DNA of 64,000 bases from the NCBI RefSeq assembly GCF_004352835.1, contig NZ_SJSB01000001.1, positions 62,001-126,000 on the forward strand. Direction: 5' to 3'. Below the pieces are notes generated by a model, which saw nothing but the letters and a program-made list of their open reading frames with translations, ran no database searches and had not been told where the DNA came from. This stretch comes from Marinomonas flavescens. GTDB lineage: Bacteria > Pseudomonadota > Gammaproteobacteria > Pseudomonadales > Marinomonadaceae. Below, in pieces: positions 53,580 through 63,065 of the stretch; within the stretch, counting starts at the first letter, position 1; the number at the start of each line of letters is the position of its first letter. Both the position numbers and the translations under genes were made by a program.

Positions 53580-55403
53580 ATGTTTACATTACTCACATGT
53601 GTCATGTTTATGGCATTTGTCGCTTGGTATTCTTGGCGTAAAACCAAAGGTAAAGTGTCTACCGCCAGCGGCTATTTTTTAGCAGGAAACGGTCTAACAA
53701 GTACTTTCATAGCGGGTTCGCTTTTGTTGACCAATATCTCCACTGAACAGCTTGTAGGTGAAAGTGGTTTAACTTATTTTGGTAATTTAACATCGCTTGC
53801 ATGGGAAGTTTGGGCAGTGCGAGGAATTATCTTACTGGCGTGTTTATTTTTACCTATGTACCTTGGTGGCGCTTTTGCAACTATCCCAGACTTTCTTAAA
53901 TCTAGATATGGTGAAGGTACAAGACGATTGGTGAGTGGTCTCTTTATGTTTGGCTACGTTTTTGTTTGGGCGCCTTCTGTTCTTTATGGCGGGTCACTTG
54001 CTCTAATGAAAATATTAAACATCGAACAAACCTTCGGTCTGAGTCAAGTGCAAGCGCTTTGGATTGTTACTTCGATAATTGGTTCTATTGGCGCAGCATA
54101 CGCTATCGCTGGTGGTCTTAGAGCCGTTGCTATTTCAGATACGTTGAACGGTATAGGTTTGTTAATAATTGGGAGTTTGGTCCCTATTTTTGGTTTGATG
54201 TCGCTAAGTGATAAAATTGGAGGGAGTGTTTTAGATGCTTTGCATTATATTGCAACAACCAATCCTGAAAAATTAAATGCGATCGGAACAGGGAATCCTG
54301 GAGATGCCATCCCTATTTCGGCTGTTTTTACAGGTTTAATGGTTATGGCCACTTTCTATTGGGCAACAAATCAGTTTGTTATTCAAAGAGCGCTAGGGGC
54401 TTCAAGCTTAAAATCTGGGCAAAAAGGTTTACTTCTTTCTGGCTTCTTTAAGATGTTGGTACCTTTTATAGCTATGTTTCCTGGAATAATCGCTTATCAT
54501 CTATTTGGAGGTGGCCTTTCTCCTAGAGATGTTGCCTACCCAACGCTAGTACGTGAGACATTACCTGCTCCTCTTCTTGGTTTATTTATAGCCGTTCTTT
54601 TAGGTGCTGTTTTTTCTACCTATAATTCACTTTTAAATTCAGCGGCAACTATATTTGCACTTGATGTTTATAAACCTTTTATTAAAAGGGTTGTAAGTGA
54701 CGAAAAATTGATATACGTATCAAAGGTTTTTTCAATAATATGTGCTGTTTTTACAATGATGGCAGCTCCTTTATTATTAAATGCTCCAGACGGATTGTTT
54801 GTGTTTTTGCAAAAATTTACAGGGTTTGTTGCTGTTCCAGTTGTAACTCTAGTACTTATGGGGTTGTTTACAGGTAGGCTTCGAATTCCTCAATCAGCTG
54901 CAAATTTTATTATAATTTTTCATATAATTACATATTATCTATTAGTTTGGGGATTGGAAGGTGCTTTAGGGATTAAAGTTCCAATACATTGGATGCATGT
55001 GTTTGGTTTATTGTTTGTAATAGAAGTAGGTATTTTGATTTTTTGGGCATTATTTTTCCCAGCTACAAAAGAAATTAAAAATACTCATAAACCTATAGTG
55101 GAAATGATACCTTGGAGGTTTGCGATGTTAATTAGTTTTTTACTAATTTCTATTGCTATCCTAATATATGTTGTTTTTTCTGTTATTGGTCTTGCATATG
55201 CTGATGGAGTGGTATCTCCATCATTTGGAATAGTATTTCTGTCTGTTTTTGTTGTTTGTTCTATGTTTTGCGTTTGGGCTCATGTCAAATTACAACCTAT
55301 CTATGAGCGTTTTGTTATTAGTCGCTATGGCCGAGAAGAAGATAAACGTGATTTTGAAGAAAGAAATAGGTATTTAGATAGTAAAAAGGAAGGTGCCCAA
55401 TGA
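53580..55403 (+). CDS. Sodium:solute symporter (SSS family)
   Basis: A 607-residue transporter with about 13-14 membrane helices. Family stretches are STASGYFLAGNGLTSTFIAGSLLLTNIS near residue 23 (GAGGA-like Na+ site region) and FYWATNQFVIQRALGA near 258, plus AVLLGAVFSTYNSLLNSAATIFALDVYKPF near 350. It is co-transcribed with the sulfatase (four-base ATGA overlap), so it probably imports a sulfated or related solute. The exact substrate is unknown. Confidence 0.9.
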   Translation: MFTLLTCVMFMAFVAWYSWRKTKGKVSTASGYFLAGNGLTSTFIAGSLLLTNISTEQLVGESGLTYFGNLTSLAWEVWAVRGIILLACLFLPMYLGGAFATIPDFLKSRYGEGTRRLVSGLFMFGYVFVWAPSVLYGGSLALMKILNIEQTFGLSQVQALWIVTSIIGSIGAAYAIAGGLRAVAISDTLNGIGLLIIGSLVPIFGLMSLSDKIGGSVLDALHYIATTNPEKLNAIGTGNPGDAIPISAVFTGLMVMATFYWATNQFVIQRALGASSLKSGQKGLLLSGFFKMLVPFIAMFPGIIAYHLFGGGLSPRDVAYPTLVRETLPAPLLGLFIAVLLGAVFSTYNSLLNSAATIFALDVYKPFIKRVVSDEKLIYVSKVFSIICAVFTMMAAPLLLNAPDGLFVFLQKFTGFVAVPVVTLVLMGLFTGRLRIPQSAANFIIIFHIITYYLLVWGLEGALGIKVPIHWMHVFGLLFVIEVGILIFWALFFPATKEIKNTHKPIVEMIPWRFAMLISFLLISIAILIYVVFSVIGLAYADGVVSPSFGIVFLSVFVVCSMFCVWAHVKLQPIYERFVISRYGREEDKRDFEERNRYLDSKKEGAQ

Positions 55404-56848
55404 GTTTATTATCTAGTCAAGTGTCAGATTCAAAACCTAATATATTATTTATACTCATTGACGATCTTGGTTGGAAAGATTTAGCTTGTTATGGCAGCGA
55501 TTTCTATGAAACGCCAAGACTTGATCAGCTTGCTCAGGAAGGGATGCAATTTACAAATGCCTATGCTTCTTGTCCTGTATGCTCACCTACTAGGGCCAGT
55601 GTTATGACGGGGCAATATCCAGCTCGTTTGGGTGTGACTCAATGGCTAGGAGGTTTTTCTGAAGGAAAGCTTGCTCATGTGCCATATATTGATCATTTGT
55701 CTACCGATCACCTTTCAGTAGCAGCAGCCCTTAAGCAAGGAGGATATAAAACCTGGCATGTTGGCAAGTGGCACTTGAGTACGCATGGTGAAAATAAAAG
55801 AGATTTTTATCCAGAGAAACATGGTTTTGATCTCAATATTGGTGGTTGTGATTGGGGTCATCCATTGAATGGTTATTTTTCACCTTATAATATTGAAACA
55901 TTAGAAAATGGGCCAGAAGGTGAATATTTAACAGACCGCATCACTGATGAAGCTATAAATTTGATAAAGAAAGGAAAAGATGCTCCGTGGTTTATGCATC
56001 TATCTCATTACGCAGTGCATACACCGATAGAATGTCATGAAGAGCTCATAAAAAAATATCAGCAAAAATCGAAAAGGCTAGGTCTGGATAAAATATATCC
56101 CTTTGTACAAGGGGAGAGCTTCCCATGCTTTCATTTGAAAGATAAACATGTATTAAGAAGAGTTATCCAGAGTGACCCTGTCTATGCGGCAATGATTGAA
56201 AATTTAGATTGGAATATAGGGCGAACACTTGATGCACTTGAAGAATCAGGACAGAGCGAAAATACTATTGTGATTTTTTATAGTGATAATGGCGGTCTAG
56301 CCACTGCAGAGGGATCTCCTACTTGTAATGCTCCTTTATCCGAAGGGAAAGGTTGGATGTATGAAGGTGGAACCAGAGAGCCACTTCTTGTTAAGTGGCC
56401 TAAAGTGATTAAGCCAAATCAGCGTTGTTCAGAGCCAGTTACTAGCACTGATTTTTTTCCACTTTTCTTGGATGCCGCTAAACTGCCTTTATTACCAGAA
56501 CACCATCTGGATGGTGTTAGCATCTTACCGTTGTTAGAAGGAAATACGAGCTTTAGTAGGGGGCCTATATTTTGGCATTATCCACATTATAGTAACCAAG
56601 GAGGTTCACCTGGGGCTTCTATACGGGATGGTAAATGGAAGTTAATTAAGTTCTTTGAGGATAATCATGTTGAACTCTATGACTTGGAAGAAGATATTTC
56701 GGAAAGCAAGGATCTATCTTTAGTCCACTCAGCCATTTGTGATGAGTTACATAAGAAGCTGTGTGACTGGCAATATGAAGTAGAAGCCAGTATTCCAAGA
56801 GCAAATCCAGGTTATGAGAAAGAATTTGGATTACTTGATATCAAATGA
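55400..56848 (+). CDS. Type I sulfatase
   Basis: A 482-residue sulfatase without a signal peptide, so it acts in the cytoplasm. The metal pair is LIDDLG near residues 20-23. The formylglycine motif is CSPTRAS with Cys61 (C-x-P-x-R), followed by GQYPARLG. WHVGKWHLS near 118 and FYSDNGG near 292 complete the active site. It needs a formylglycine-generating enzyme, absent from the window. Pairing with an SSS importer suggests uptake followed by cytoplasmic desulfation of a small organosulfate. Confidence 0.92.
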   Translation: MSLLSSQVSDSKPNILFILIDDLGWKDLACYGSDFYETPRLDQLAQEGMQFTNAYASCPVCSPTRASVMTGQYPARLGVTQWLGGFSEGKLAHVPYIDHLSTDHLSVAAALKQGGYKTWHVGKWHLSTHGENKRDFYPEKHGFDLNIGGCDWGHPLNGYFSPYNIETLENGPEGEYLTDRITDEAINLIKKGKDAPWFMHLSHYAVHTPIECHEELIKKYQQKSKRLGLDKIYPFVQGESFPCFHLKDKHVLRRVIQSDPVYAAMIENLDWNIGRTLDALEESGQSENTIVIFYSDNGGLATAEGSPTCNAPLSEGKGWMYEGGTREPLLVKWPKVIKPNQRCSEPVTSTDFFPLFLDAAKLPLLPEHHLDGVSILPLLEGNTSFSRGPIFWHYPHYSNQGGSPGASIRDGKWKLIKFFEDNHVELYDLEEDISESKDLSLVHSAICDELHKKLCDWQYEVEASIPRANPGYEKEFGLLDIK

Positions 56849-56890
56849 TACTTATGAGTAGTTTGTACTTTTATTAAGAAGTAAGTAGTC

Positions 56891-56924
56891 ACCGCTTTTT
56901 GAGATGTTAGGCTCAAAGAGCGGT
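56891..56924. terminator. Hairpin between sulfatase and doxX genes
   Basis: ACCGCTTTTTGAG (56891-56903) pairs with CTCAAAGAGCGGT (56912-56924) with one mismatch. No T run. It separates two convergent genes. Confidence 0.45.
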
Positions 56925-56949
56925 GTATCTTGTGGAGTATCAACTATAA

Positions 56950-57396
56950 TTAAGACAGTTTCTCTTGAATCGCTTTATCAATGGATAATCTGCCCGCGCC
57001 TTGAATCGCGATTGCAAAGGTGACAACAAAGAGACTTAATGCGTATTCATAACCGCCATTCGAAAGGAATAGTCCGTGGCTGATGTGCACGCTGAAAATA
57101 GCGATCAACATAGTAAATGCGACAACAACAGCGGCAGGGCGAGTGAGTAAGCCAATCAGTAACGCCAAACCACCAAAAAATTCTGCACTACCGGCCAGTA
57201 ACGCCATCAAATAACCAGGTTCAATACCAATGCTCGCCATCCATTGACCTGTTCCTTCTAGTCCGTAGCCACCAAACCAGCCGAACAGTTTCTGCGAGCC
57301 GTGTGCCATCAAGATGATGCCGATAGGTGCGCGTAAAATGAAAGCCGCTAGGCTGTTGTTGGTACTAACCAGTTTTTTTAAAAGTTGTAAGCTCAT
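56950..57396 (-). CDS. DoxX family membrane protein
   Basis: A 148-residue protein with four membrane helices: IGIILMAHGSQKLFGWFGGYGLEGTGQW near residue 28, AGSAEFFGGLALLIGLLTRPAA near 67 and the last helix VVTFAIAIQGAGRLSIDKAI. DoxX proteins are quinone- or redox-associated membrane proteins of mostly unknown role. The start is ATG at 57396 (MSLQLLKKLV); the frame stays open upstream into a regulatory gap. It diverges from a LysR gene that probably controls it. Confidence 0.88.
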   Translation of the reverse strand: MSLQLLKKLVSTNNSLAAFILRAPIGIILMAHGSQKLFGWFGGYGLEGTGQWMASIGIEPGYLMALLAGSAEFFGGLALLIGLLTRPAAVVVAFTMLIAIFSVHISHGLFLSNGGYEYALSLFVVTFAIAIQGAGRLSIDKAIQEKLS

Positions 57397-57548
57397 GTTG
57401 GATTCCGTTTTTAAAAGGTCTAATAAGTGTCTATTGCTAGAAGATGTCGCTATCTTACTATCAATATTTTTTATTATTAATAGGGATGATGTTGAATTAT
57501 TAACAACAAAATGGCGATAATAGATTTCATTGTCGGTGGGGTGTTGAT

Positions 57549-58481
57549 ATGGATCGGATTGATGCAATGCGTGCTTTTGTGTCTGTGGTGGCAGAAGGCA
57601 GTTTTAGTCGCGCGGCGGAGTTGTTGCAACTATCGCCACAGTTGGTAAGCAAATATGTCTCACAATTAGAAGACAAGTTAAACGTGCGTTTGCTTAATCG
57701 AACAACGCGTCGGGTCAATTTAACAGAAGCGGGCATGCAGTATTTTCAACATGCTCAGCAGATTTTAGCCAGTGTCGATGAGATGGATCAGCAACTCGGC
57801 GGCCTGCATCAGAACCCCAAAGGTACCTTACGAATTAGCGCACCAGTGTCGTTTTCGATTAAGCACTTAGCGCCTTTATTGGCTAAATTTCAACAAGAGT
57901 ACCCGCTCATTGATCTGGATTTACAGCTTAATGATCGTAAGGTCGATGTGGTCGATGAGGGTTTTGATGTGGTACTCAGAATCGGTGAACTTAAAAGCTC
58001 GTCCTTAGTGGCTAAATATGTCGCTCCGGTGCGAGTGATTCTTTGTGCGTCGCCAGATTACCTTAAGCAGCACGGCATTCCGATGTGTCCAGAAGACCTT
58101 AAGCACCATCGTTATTTGCATTACAGCTACATGGAGATGGATGACAGAGAGGTTATTTTTCCCTGGTTACGTAGTAAAAATGTTGAAAAAAGCGGCTTGT
58201 TCCAGAGTAACAATGGCGATGTACTTGTTGAAGCCGCTATCGCGGGAGCTGGTATAGCGTTACAGCCGACCTTTATTGCCGGAGAGGCGATTCGAAAAGG
58301 TCAGTTGGTGCCCATCTTATTAGACTTCGAGCCTAAGGTGATGGGCTTGTACGCGCTTTATGCTCACCGTAAATTGTTGGCCAGCAAGGTACGATGCTTT
58401 GTGGATTTTTTAGACGGCTACTTCGGGGCGTCGCCTTATTGGGATGAATTTGTTGGCGTTGGTTCTACCCAGCCAAATTAG
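57549..58481 (+). CDS. LysR-type transcriptional regulator
   Basis: A 310-residue regulator starting MDRIDAMRAFVSVVAEGSFSRAAELLQLSPQLVSKYVSQLE, the LysR winged helix of the AaeR/DhcR-like branch, followed by an effector domain (RISAPVSFSIKHLAPLL, FDVVLRIGELKSSSLVAKYV). It diverges from doxX across 152 bases, a typical regulator-target arrangement. Its end overlaps the end of the convergent ctlX gene by 17 bases. Confidence 0.93.
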   Translation: MDRIDAMRAFVSVVAEGSFSRAAELLQLSPQLVSKYVSQLEDKLNVRLLNRTTRRVNLTEAGMQYFQHAQQILASVDEMDQQLGGLHQNPKGTLRISAPVSFSIKHLAPLLAKFQQEYPLIDLDLQLNDRKVDVVDEGFDVVLRIGELKSSSLVAKYVAPVRVILCASPDYLKQHGIPMCPEDLKHHRYLHYSYMEMDDREVIFPWLRSKNVEKSGLFQSNNGDVLVEAAIAGAGIALQPTFIAGEAIRKGQLVPILLDFEPKVMGLYALYAHRKLLASKVRCFVDFLDGYFGASPYWDEFVGVGSTQPN

Positions 58482-59415
58482 AACGATGTATGCCAGCGAT
58501 CATGCAGCGCACCGAGCCGCCCGCGCTTTCTATAGTAGGGATCGCGAGTGGCAGCAAGGTGACAGATTCTTCGATAATGGCTTTTTGTGACCTAGTCAGC
58601 GCTTCAAAAGCGGTGTGAGAAAGCGCGAGTAGGTTTTCATTTAAACCGCGCAGCTCAATGGCATTGCCGCAGAAATGACGCACTTGCTGGTTGCTCAACG
58701 AAATTACTGTTAAACCACTTTGCTGAAAGAGACTAAACAGCGCGGGTCGATCTTGTTCCGCCACCATATCCATGCCGATCATGACGAATTGCGCACTGAT
58801 GCACATCATCACATTGGTGTGGTAAATCGGCACGCCATGCTCGTCGCAAGCATCGAATAATACCGCCTGATAGCCCATGTCTCGACAAATGTGTCGAAAT
58901 AGCCCTTCACTGGTTCGATTGGATCGCGCCGCATAGGCGATATTGTTCTGATGGTCGAAGACGATGGACCCTGTCCCTTCTAAAAATTCTTGTTGGTCAG
59001 CATGCCCTCGCAAATTGACCGTGCTGTGATAGCCATAGTGTGTCGTCAGAAAATCCATGATGTCTTGGCGATATTCGTTACGACGATTGGGGGCGTACAT
59101 AGGGTATTGAACTAGGGTGCCATTGTGATGAGTACTGAACCAGTTGTTAGGGAAAACTGAGTCGGGAGTATGGGTGGATTGATCTTCGAAAACATGCACG
59201 ATCACGCCTTTTTCTTGCAAGCTGGCAACCGCAGCGGAGACTTCATTGTAAGCACTCAACGCAGCGTCTTCTGATGTGCAGGCGTACTGAAAAGCATTGT
59301 CCGCCATGGTCTCTGGGTTCGAAATAAAGCAATGAGGGCGCACCATGACAATGGCTTCTGGAGATTGTGTGTTGGTGATTGTGTTGGTGATTGTGTTGAT
59401 CATTGTATTAGCCAT
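58465..59415 (-). CDS. ctlX: Citrulline-utilising hydrolase (CtlX type)
   Basis: A 316-residue guanidino-group-modifying enzyme of the amidinotransferase/dimethylarginine hydrolase fold: VMVRPHCFISNPETM near residue 24, DSVFPNNWFSTH near 90, MYAPNRRNEYR near 112, LEGTGSIVFD near 148 and the closing catalytic Cys in AGGSVRCMIAGIHR. The start is ATG at 59415 with GAGGG upstream; an ATG 13 codons further is possible. It diverges from an Lrp-type gene. The CtlX name is recalled from the family; arginine deiminase-like activity is the alternative. Confidence 0.82.
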   Translation of the reverse strand: MANTMINTITNTITNTQSPEAIVMVRPHCFISNPETMADNAFQYACTSEDAALSAYNEVSAAVASLQEKGVIVHVFEDQSTHTPDSVFPNNWFSTHHNGTLVQYPMYAPNRRNEYRQDIMDFLTTHYGYHSTVNLRGHADQQEFLEGTGSIVFDHQNNIAYAARSNRTSEGLFRHICRDMGYQAVLFDACDEHGVPIYHTNVMMCISAQFVMIGMDMVAEQDRPALFSLFQQSGLTVISLSNQQVRHFCGNAIELRGLNENLLALSHTAFEALTRSQKAIIEESVTLLPLAIPTIESAGGSVRCMIAGIHRSNLAG

Positions 59416-59582
59416 GTACAGGCCCTCTGGCACAGAGAAAAGAAGAGAGGCCATAATAAAGAGACTTGCTGTTGTTTAATATGTCAGAAATTAATACTAT
59501 TTGATGAGTTTTTTAGCAAATAGCTAGATAGATCTGACAAAATGTCAGTTTTGTTTTTATCCTCAGATTTTTTAAGAGCGCG

Positions 59583-60017
59583 ATGATGAAACCGTATATT
59601 TATGACTCTTTAGATTCAGACCTAATTTCTGAATTGCGCAAAGACGGGCGAGCGTCTATTTCTTACTTAGCCGAGACGCTTAACGTCTCACGCGCAACAG
59701 TGCAAAATCGACTGGATCGATTGCTCTCCAGCGGTGTCATTCTGGGTTTTACGGTGCGAGTTCACCAAGAAGTTGAGAAAGAAACCGTGCGTGCCATGAT
59801 GATGATCGAAGTGGCGGGGCAGTCAACGTCACAAGTGATTAAAAAGCTGCGCGGTATTCCAGAATTGGTCAAGCTACATACGACCAATGGTGCGTGGGAT
59901 TTGGTCGCCGAATTGCAAACCACCAGCTTAGGCGAATTCGATCGCGTGCTGCGCCGTGTGCGCGAAGTGGATGGCATATTAAACAGCGAAACCAGTTTGT
60001 TGCTATCCACGATGTAA
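59583..60017 (+). CDS. Lrp/AsnC family regulator
   Basis: A 144-residue regulator: DLISELRKDGRASISYLAETLNVSRATVQNRLDRLLSSGVI is the helix-turn-helix, followed by the RAM ligand-binding domain (MIEVAGQSTSQVIKKLRGI, TTNGAWDLVAELQTTSLGEFDRVL). ATG at 59583 is directly followed by a second ATG at 59586. It diverges from ctlX, so amino-acid-dependent control of that gene is likely. Confidence 0.92.
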   Translation: MMKPYIYDSLDSDLISELRKDGRASISYLAETLNVSRATVQNRLDRLLSSGVILGFTVRVHQEVEKETVRAMMMIEVAGQSTSQVIKKLRGIPELVKLHTTNGAWDLVAELQTTSLGEFDRVLRRVREVDGILNSETSLLLSTM

Positions 60018-60100
60018 TCTTGCCATTTGCTGATTTATTCCATTGATCGAGTCGATCTTGATGATTTTCGACCAACGGAATATTGAGCAAAGTCAGCGCT

Positions 60101-60961
60101 TTACTTGCCAAGTTTAGAGAGCATTTCAGGGCTCATAAATTTATTGATGATCAACATAAACAAGATCGACGGCACTAGGAGAATGAGCGCAGTAATAGAC
60201 GCTATTTGATAGTTTCCTTCCATACTAGCGCTATAAAGCAACAGAGGTAGCGTACTTATGTCCGGTGCGCCGACGAAGAAAGTCCCCGTAAATTCATCCA
60301 ATGACTCCAAGAAAACGAAAATACAGCTAGCAATAATACCTGGGGCAGCTTGCGGCAAAATAATATGGAAAAAAGTATAAATTGGCCCAGCGCCTAGATT
60401 ACGCGAAGCGCGTTCCAGCATAGGGTCCGTTGTTGAAAATGCAGCGACACTAATCCAAACAGAAAACATGAGGCCATGAATACTGTGGACTAAGACGACG
60501 CCCAATAACGTGCCATTTAAGCCAAACTCATAAAACAGTCGTGCAATGTTCATGTACACGGTTAAATTTGGAAACGCCTGAGGAATTAAAAATAGCAGCA
60601 TCCAAAATACCCTAAATGGCATGCTTCGTTTGGATAAGGCGTACCCCGCCGGAACAGAAACCAGCAGACAAACACAGACCGTTAATATGGCAATAATAAT
60701 GCTGGTAAATAATGAACTAGAAACATTGCTATATGGGTTAAATACCTGATGCCAATATTTGAATCCCCACTGCGACGGCAAGGCATGAGGGAAGTACCAC
60801 ACCTCAGTAACGGTCCAAATCAATAGATTGACGATTGGGCCAAACAGCACAAGAGCAAAGACCAAGATAAATAAAATCTGTAGCCAGAAGTTGAATTTTA
60901 ATGGCATGTTTTTTAGTTTTTCTAACACCATGCTTTGAATTGTAACGTGTGTATTTATCAT
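60101..60961 (-). CDS. ABC permease (PotC type)
   Basis: A 286-residue inner-membrane permease with six helices and the EAA loop (ERASRNLGAGPIYTFFHIILPQAAPG near residue 190). It is the second permease of a spermidine/putrescine- or iron(III)-type importer. Its ATG overlaps the stop of the first permease by four bases. Last gene of the operon, 83 bases from the convergent Lrp gene. Confidence 0.9.
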   Translation of the reverse strand: MINTHVTIQSMVLEKLKNMPLKFNFWLQILFILVFALVLFGPIVNLLIWTVTEVWYFPHALPSQWGFKYWHQVFNPYSNVSSSLFTSIIIAILTVCVCLLVSVPAGYALSKRSMPFRVFWMLLFLIPQAFPNLTVYMNIARLFYEFGLNGTLLGVVLVHSIHGLMFSVWISVAAFSTTDPMLERASRNLGAGPIYTFFHIILPQAAPGIIASCIFVFLESLDEFTGTFFVGAPDISTLPLLLYSASMEGNYQIASITALILLVPSILFMLIINKFMSPEMLSKLGK

Positions 60962-61794
60962 GCTGTTGCCCCTTTATCTTTTAAACTATGGCGAAGATAG
61001 AACCAAGCCAATCCAGCACAGATGGCATACGACACCAAGCCTAATGCATTCGCGACGTGGTAATCGCCATAGGAATTCACGCGAAACGCCATATCTGCAC
61101 TTATCATTGTGGGTGTTCCTGTGCCTATCATCAGCGGAACCGATAATACGGACATCATGGTGACGGTTGATAGCACCATGGCAACGCCAAGCGTAGGGAA
61201 AATTTGTGGCAGTATTATCTGCGTTAATATTTTGAACCGAGAGGCGCCTAGATTACGAGCGGCGCGAATTTGAGATTCGTCTAACGCGGACATGGCACCG
61301 GTAATCAGTAGTGTTGAGAAGGCGAGTTGCTTCCAGACAAAAGTGATAATAATGCCGCTCCAGCCAAGGAATGAAACCGTGTCCATTGGTGTCATTAAGC
61401 CTGATGCTATAAAGGCATTATTCATCAGCCCATTTTTTGCGAGAAAGGTACGCATCATCTGAGCAGTCACGATAAATGGAATAAATAGCGGCAATCGATA
61501 TAAAACCCCCAGTATTAATACCACTGAGCGGAAAGGTGATAGCACAATGAGCGCTGCAATAATGGTAGAAAGCAGTGCTAACAAAATCACTGAAATGAGT
61601 ACGATCAAAATCGTAAACAGTATGTCGTTCGAGTAGAGCTCAAAGGAAGTATGTAAGTGCTCTAGTGTGAAACTGCCGTTGTCTAAAGTGATGGCAGAAT
61701 AAAGTGAAAAACACAGAGGATATAAAAATAATATCGCCACCATAATAGCCGCAGGAGCAACCAGCCAAAGATTTTTTGATATTTTGAAGTGCAT
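60958..61794 (-). CDS. ABC permease (PotB type)
   Basis: A 278-residue permease with six helices. Its EAA loop reads IRAARNLGASRFKILTQIILPQIFP near residue 182, and the helix LWLVAPAAIMVAILFLYPLCFSLYSAI begins the protein. It forms the membrane channel with the following PotC-type subunit. It lies 113 bases after the binding-protein gene, whose gap contains no obvious terminator. Confidence 0.9.
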   Translation of the reverse strand: MHFKISKNLWLVAPAAIMVAILFLYPLCFSLYSAITLDNGSFTLEHLHTSFELYSNDILFTILIVLISVILLALLSTIIAALIVLSPFRSVVLILGVLYRLPLFIPFIVTAQMMRTFLAKNGLMNNAFIASGLMTPMDTVSFLGWSGIIITFVWKQLAFSTLLITGAMSALDESQIRAARNLGASRFKILTQIILPQIFPTLGVAMVLSTVTMMSVLSVPLMIGTGTPTMISADMAFRVNSYGDYHVANALGLVSYAICAGLAWFYLRHSLKDKGATA

Positions 61795-61907
61795 AGAGCA
61801 GACCTTTGAATAAATCTTAAATTGGAAAAAATCGAACTAAACCGCAATAAAAACCTTACTTCTTGCTTAGCTCGATTTTCCAAATATTGCTATTAAGTCA
61901 GGAGCGA

Positions 61908-63056
61908 TTAGTTAGAAACTTGGCGCTCGTAACCTTCTTTAATATCGTCAAAATAGGATGCAATCGGGAAGCTTTTTCCGTATTGAGACAAATCTTCTGG
62001 GGTTATTTCTGCAAATAATTTATTCCAAGTGGCGCTGTCCAATTCGCTTTTAACGTATTTCGCATCAATGCCTGGATACCAGTTAAAGCGTTTTACAATG
62101 CCTTCTGCTTGTACTTTAGGGCTGGTGGCTAGCTCAATAAATTGACGTGCGAGTTCTGGATGAGCCGCTTTGGTTGGCGTGACATAATACATTGGTTGCC
62201 CCGGCATTCCCGGCGCAATCAGAGCAAGCTTCATAGACGGCGGAATTTTGCCTTGCTCTTTCCAGCTGTAGAACATGTCGACCCAGACTGGTCCCATGAA
62301 AATTTCACCACGGTTTAGCATGTCTAAAGTGCCAGCATTGCCTGGTGTAAAGGTGATGTTTTTATTGAATGCTTTTAACTTAGCGAACGCTTCCCCCCAA
62401 TTTGACTCAACGTCTTTGTTATAAGGTTTGCTTGAAAGTGTTTTAGCGTCGGTGCCGTAAGCGTAAATCCAACCGGTAACAAAGCTGACGCCAGACATGC
62501 CATTTTTAATGCCGTTGTAACCAAAGGCTTTAGGGTGTTTTTTAGTCCAAGTGACTAATTCATCGTAAGACTTTGGCGGTGTTGTAACAAAGTCACTGTT
62601 GTACGCGATGGCTGTTTGGCTGTGAAACATAGGCATAACATAGCCTTCTACATTTGTTCCTAGCGCGTTTTTAGCACTGTCGCGAGAAACAAGTTTGCCC
62701 GTGTCTATCTCTGAACGATATTTAGCTAATAGGCCTTCGCTTACCATTTGGCCGCCAATTTTTTGATGAACAACGGCAACATCAATATCCCATTTAGCCA
62801 GATTACTGCTTTGTTGTGCTGACAGTTTTTCGAGGATTTTGTGCGAACCTGCATCACCAGGCCCAGTGCCGATGATGTTCACTTTAACGCCTGGGTGCAT
62901 GGCTTCAAACTTAGGGGCTAGGTAAGTTTTTACGTAATCCACCATATTTTGGCCACCAGCAGAAGCAACGTTTAACACCGTTTCAGCTTGAGCAAAGCTC
63001 GTGAATTGAGCGATGCCTACAGCAGCGAGTACAGCAATTTTAGTTTTAGTAAACAT
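61908..63056 (-). CDS. Periplasmic solute-binding protein (iron/polyamine type)
   Basis: A 382-residue extracellular binding protein. The signal peptide AVLAAVGIAQFTSFAQAET (cleavage after AQA) is followed by VLNVASAGGQNMVDYVKTYL. The fold is the class II type shared by PotD, FbpA and phosphonate-binding proteins (WDIDVAVVHQKIGGQM, MLNRGEIFMGPVWVDMFYSW, MPGQPMYYVTPTKAAHP). Substrate not determined. It lies nine bases after the ATPase gene. Confidence 0.88.
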   Translation of the reverse strand: MFTKTKIAVLAAVGIAQFTSFAQAETVLNVASAGGQNMVDYVKTYLAPKFEAMHPGVKVNIIGTGPGDAGSHKILEKLSAQQSSNLAKWDIDVAVVHQKIGGQMVSEGLLAKYRSEIDTGKLVSRDSAKNALGTNVEGYVMPMFHSQTAIAYNSDFVTTPPKSYDELVTWTKKHPKAFGYNGIKNGMSGVSFVTGWIYAYGTDAKTLSSKPYNKDVESNWGEAFAKLKAFNKNITFTPGNAGTLDMLNRGEIFMGPVWVDMFYSWKEQGKIPPSMKLALIAPGMPGQPMYYVTPTKAAHPELARQFIELATSPKVQAEGIVKRFNWYPGIDAKYVKSELDSATWNKLFAEITPEDLSQYGKSFPIASYFDDIKEGYERQVSN

Positions 63057-63065
63057 GATGATCCC

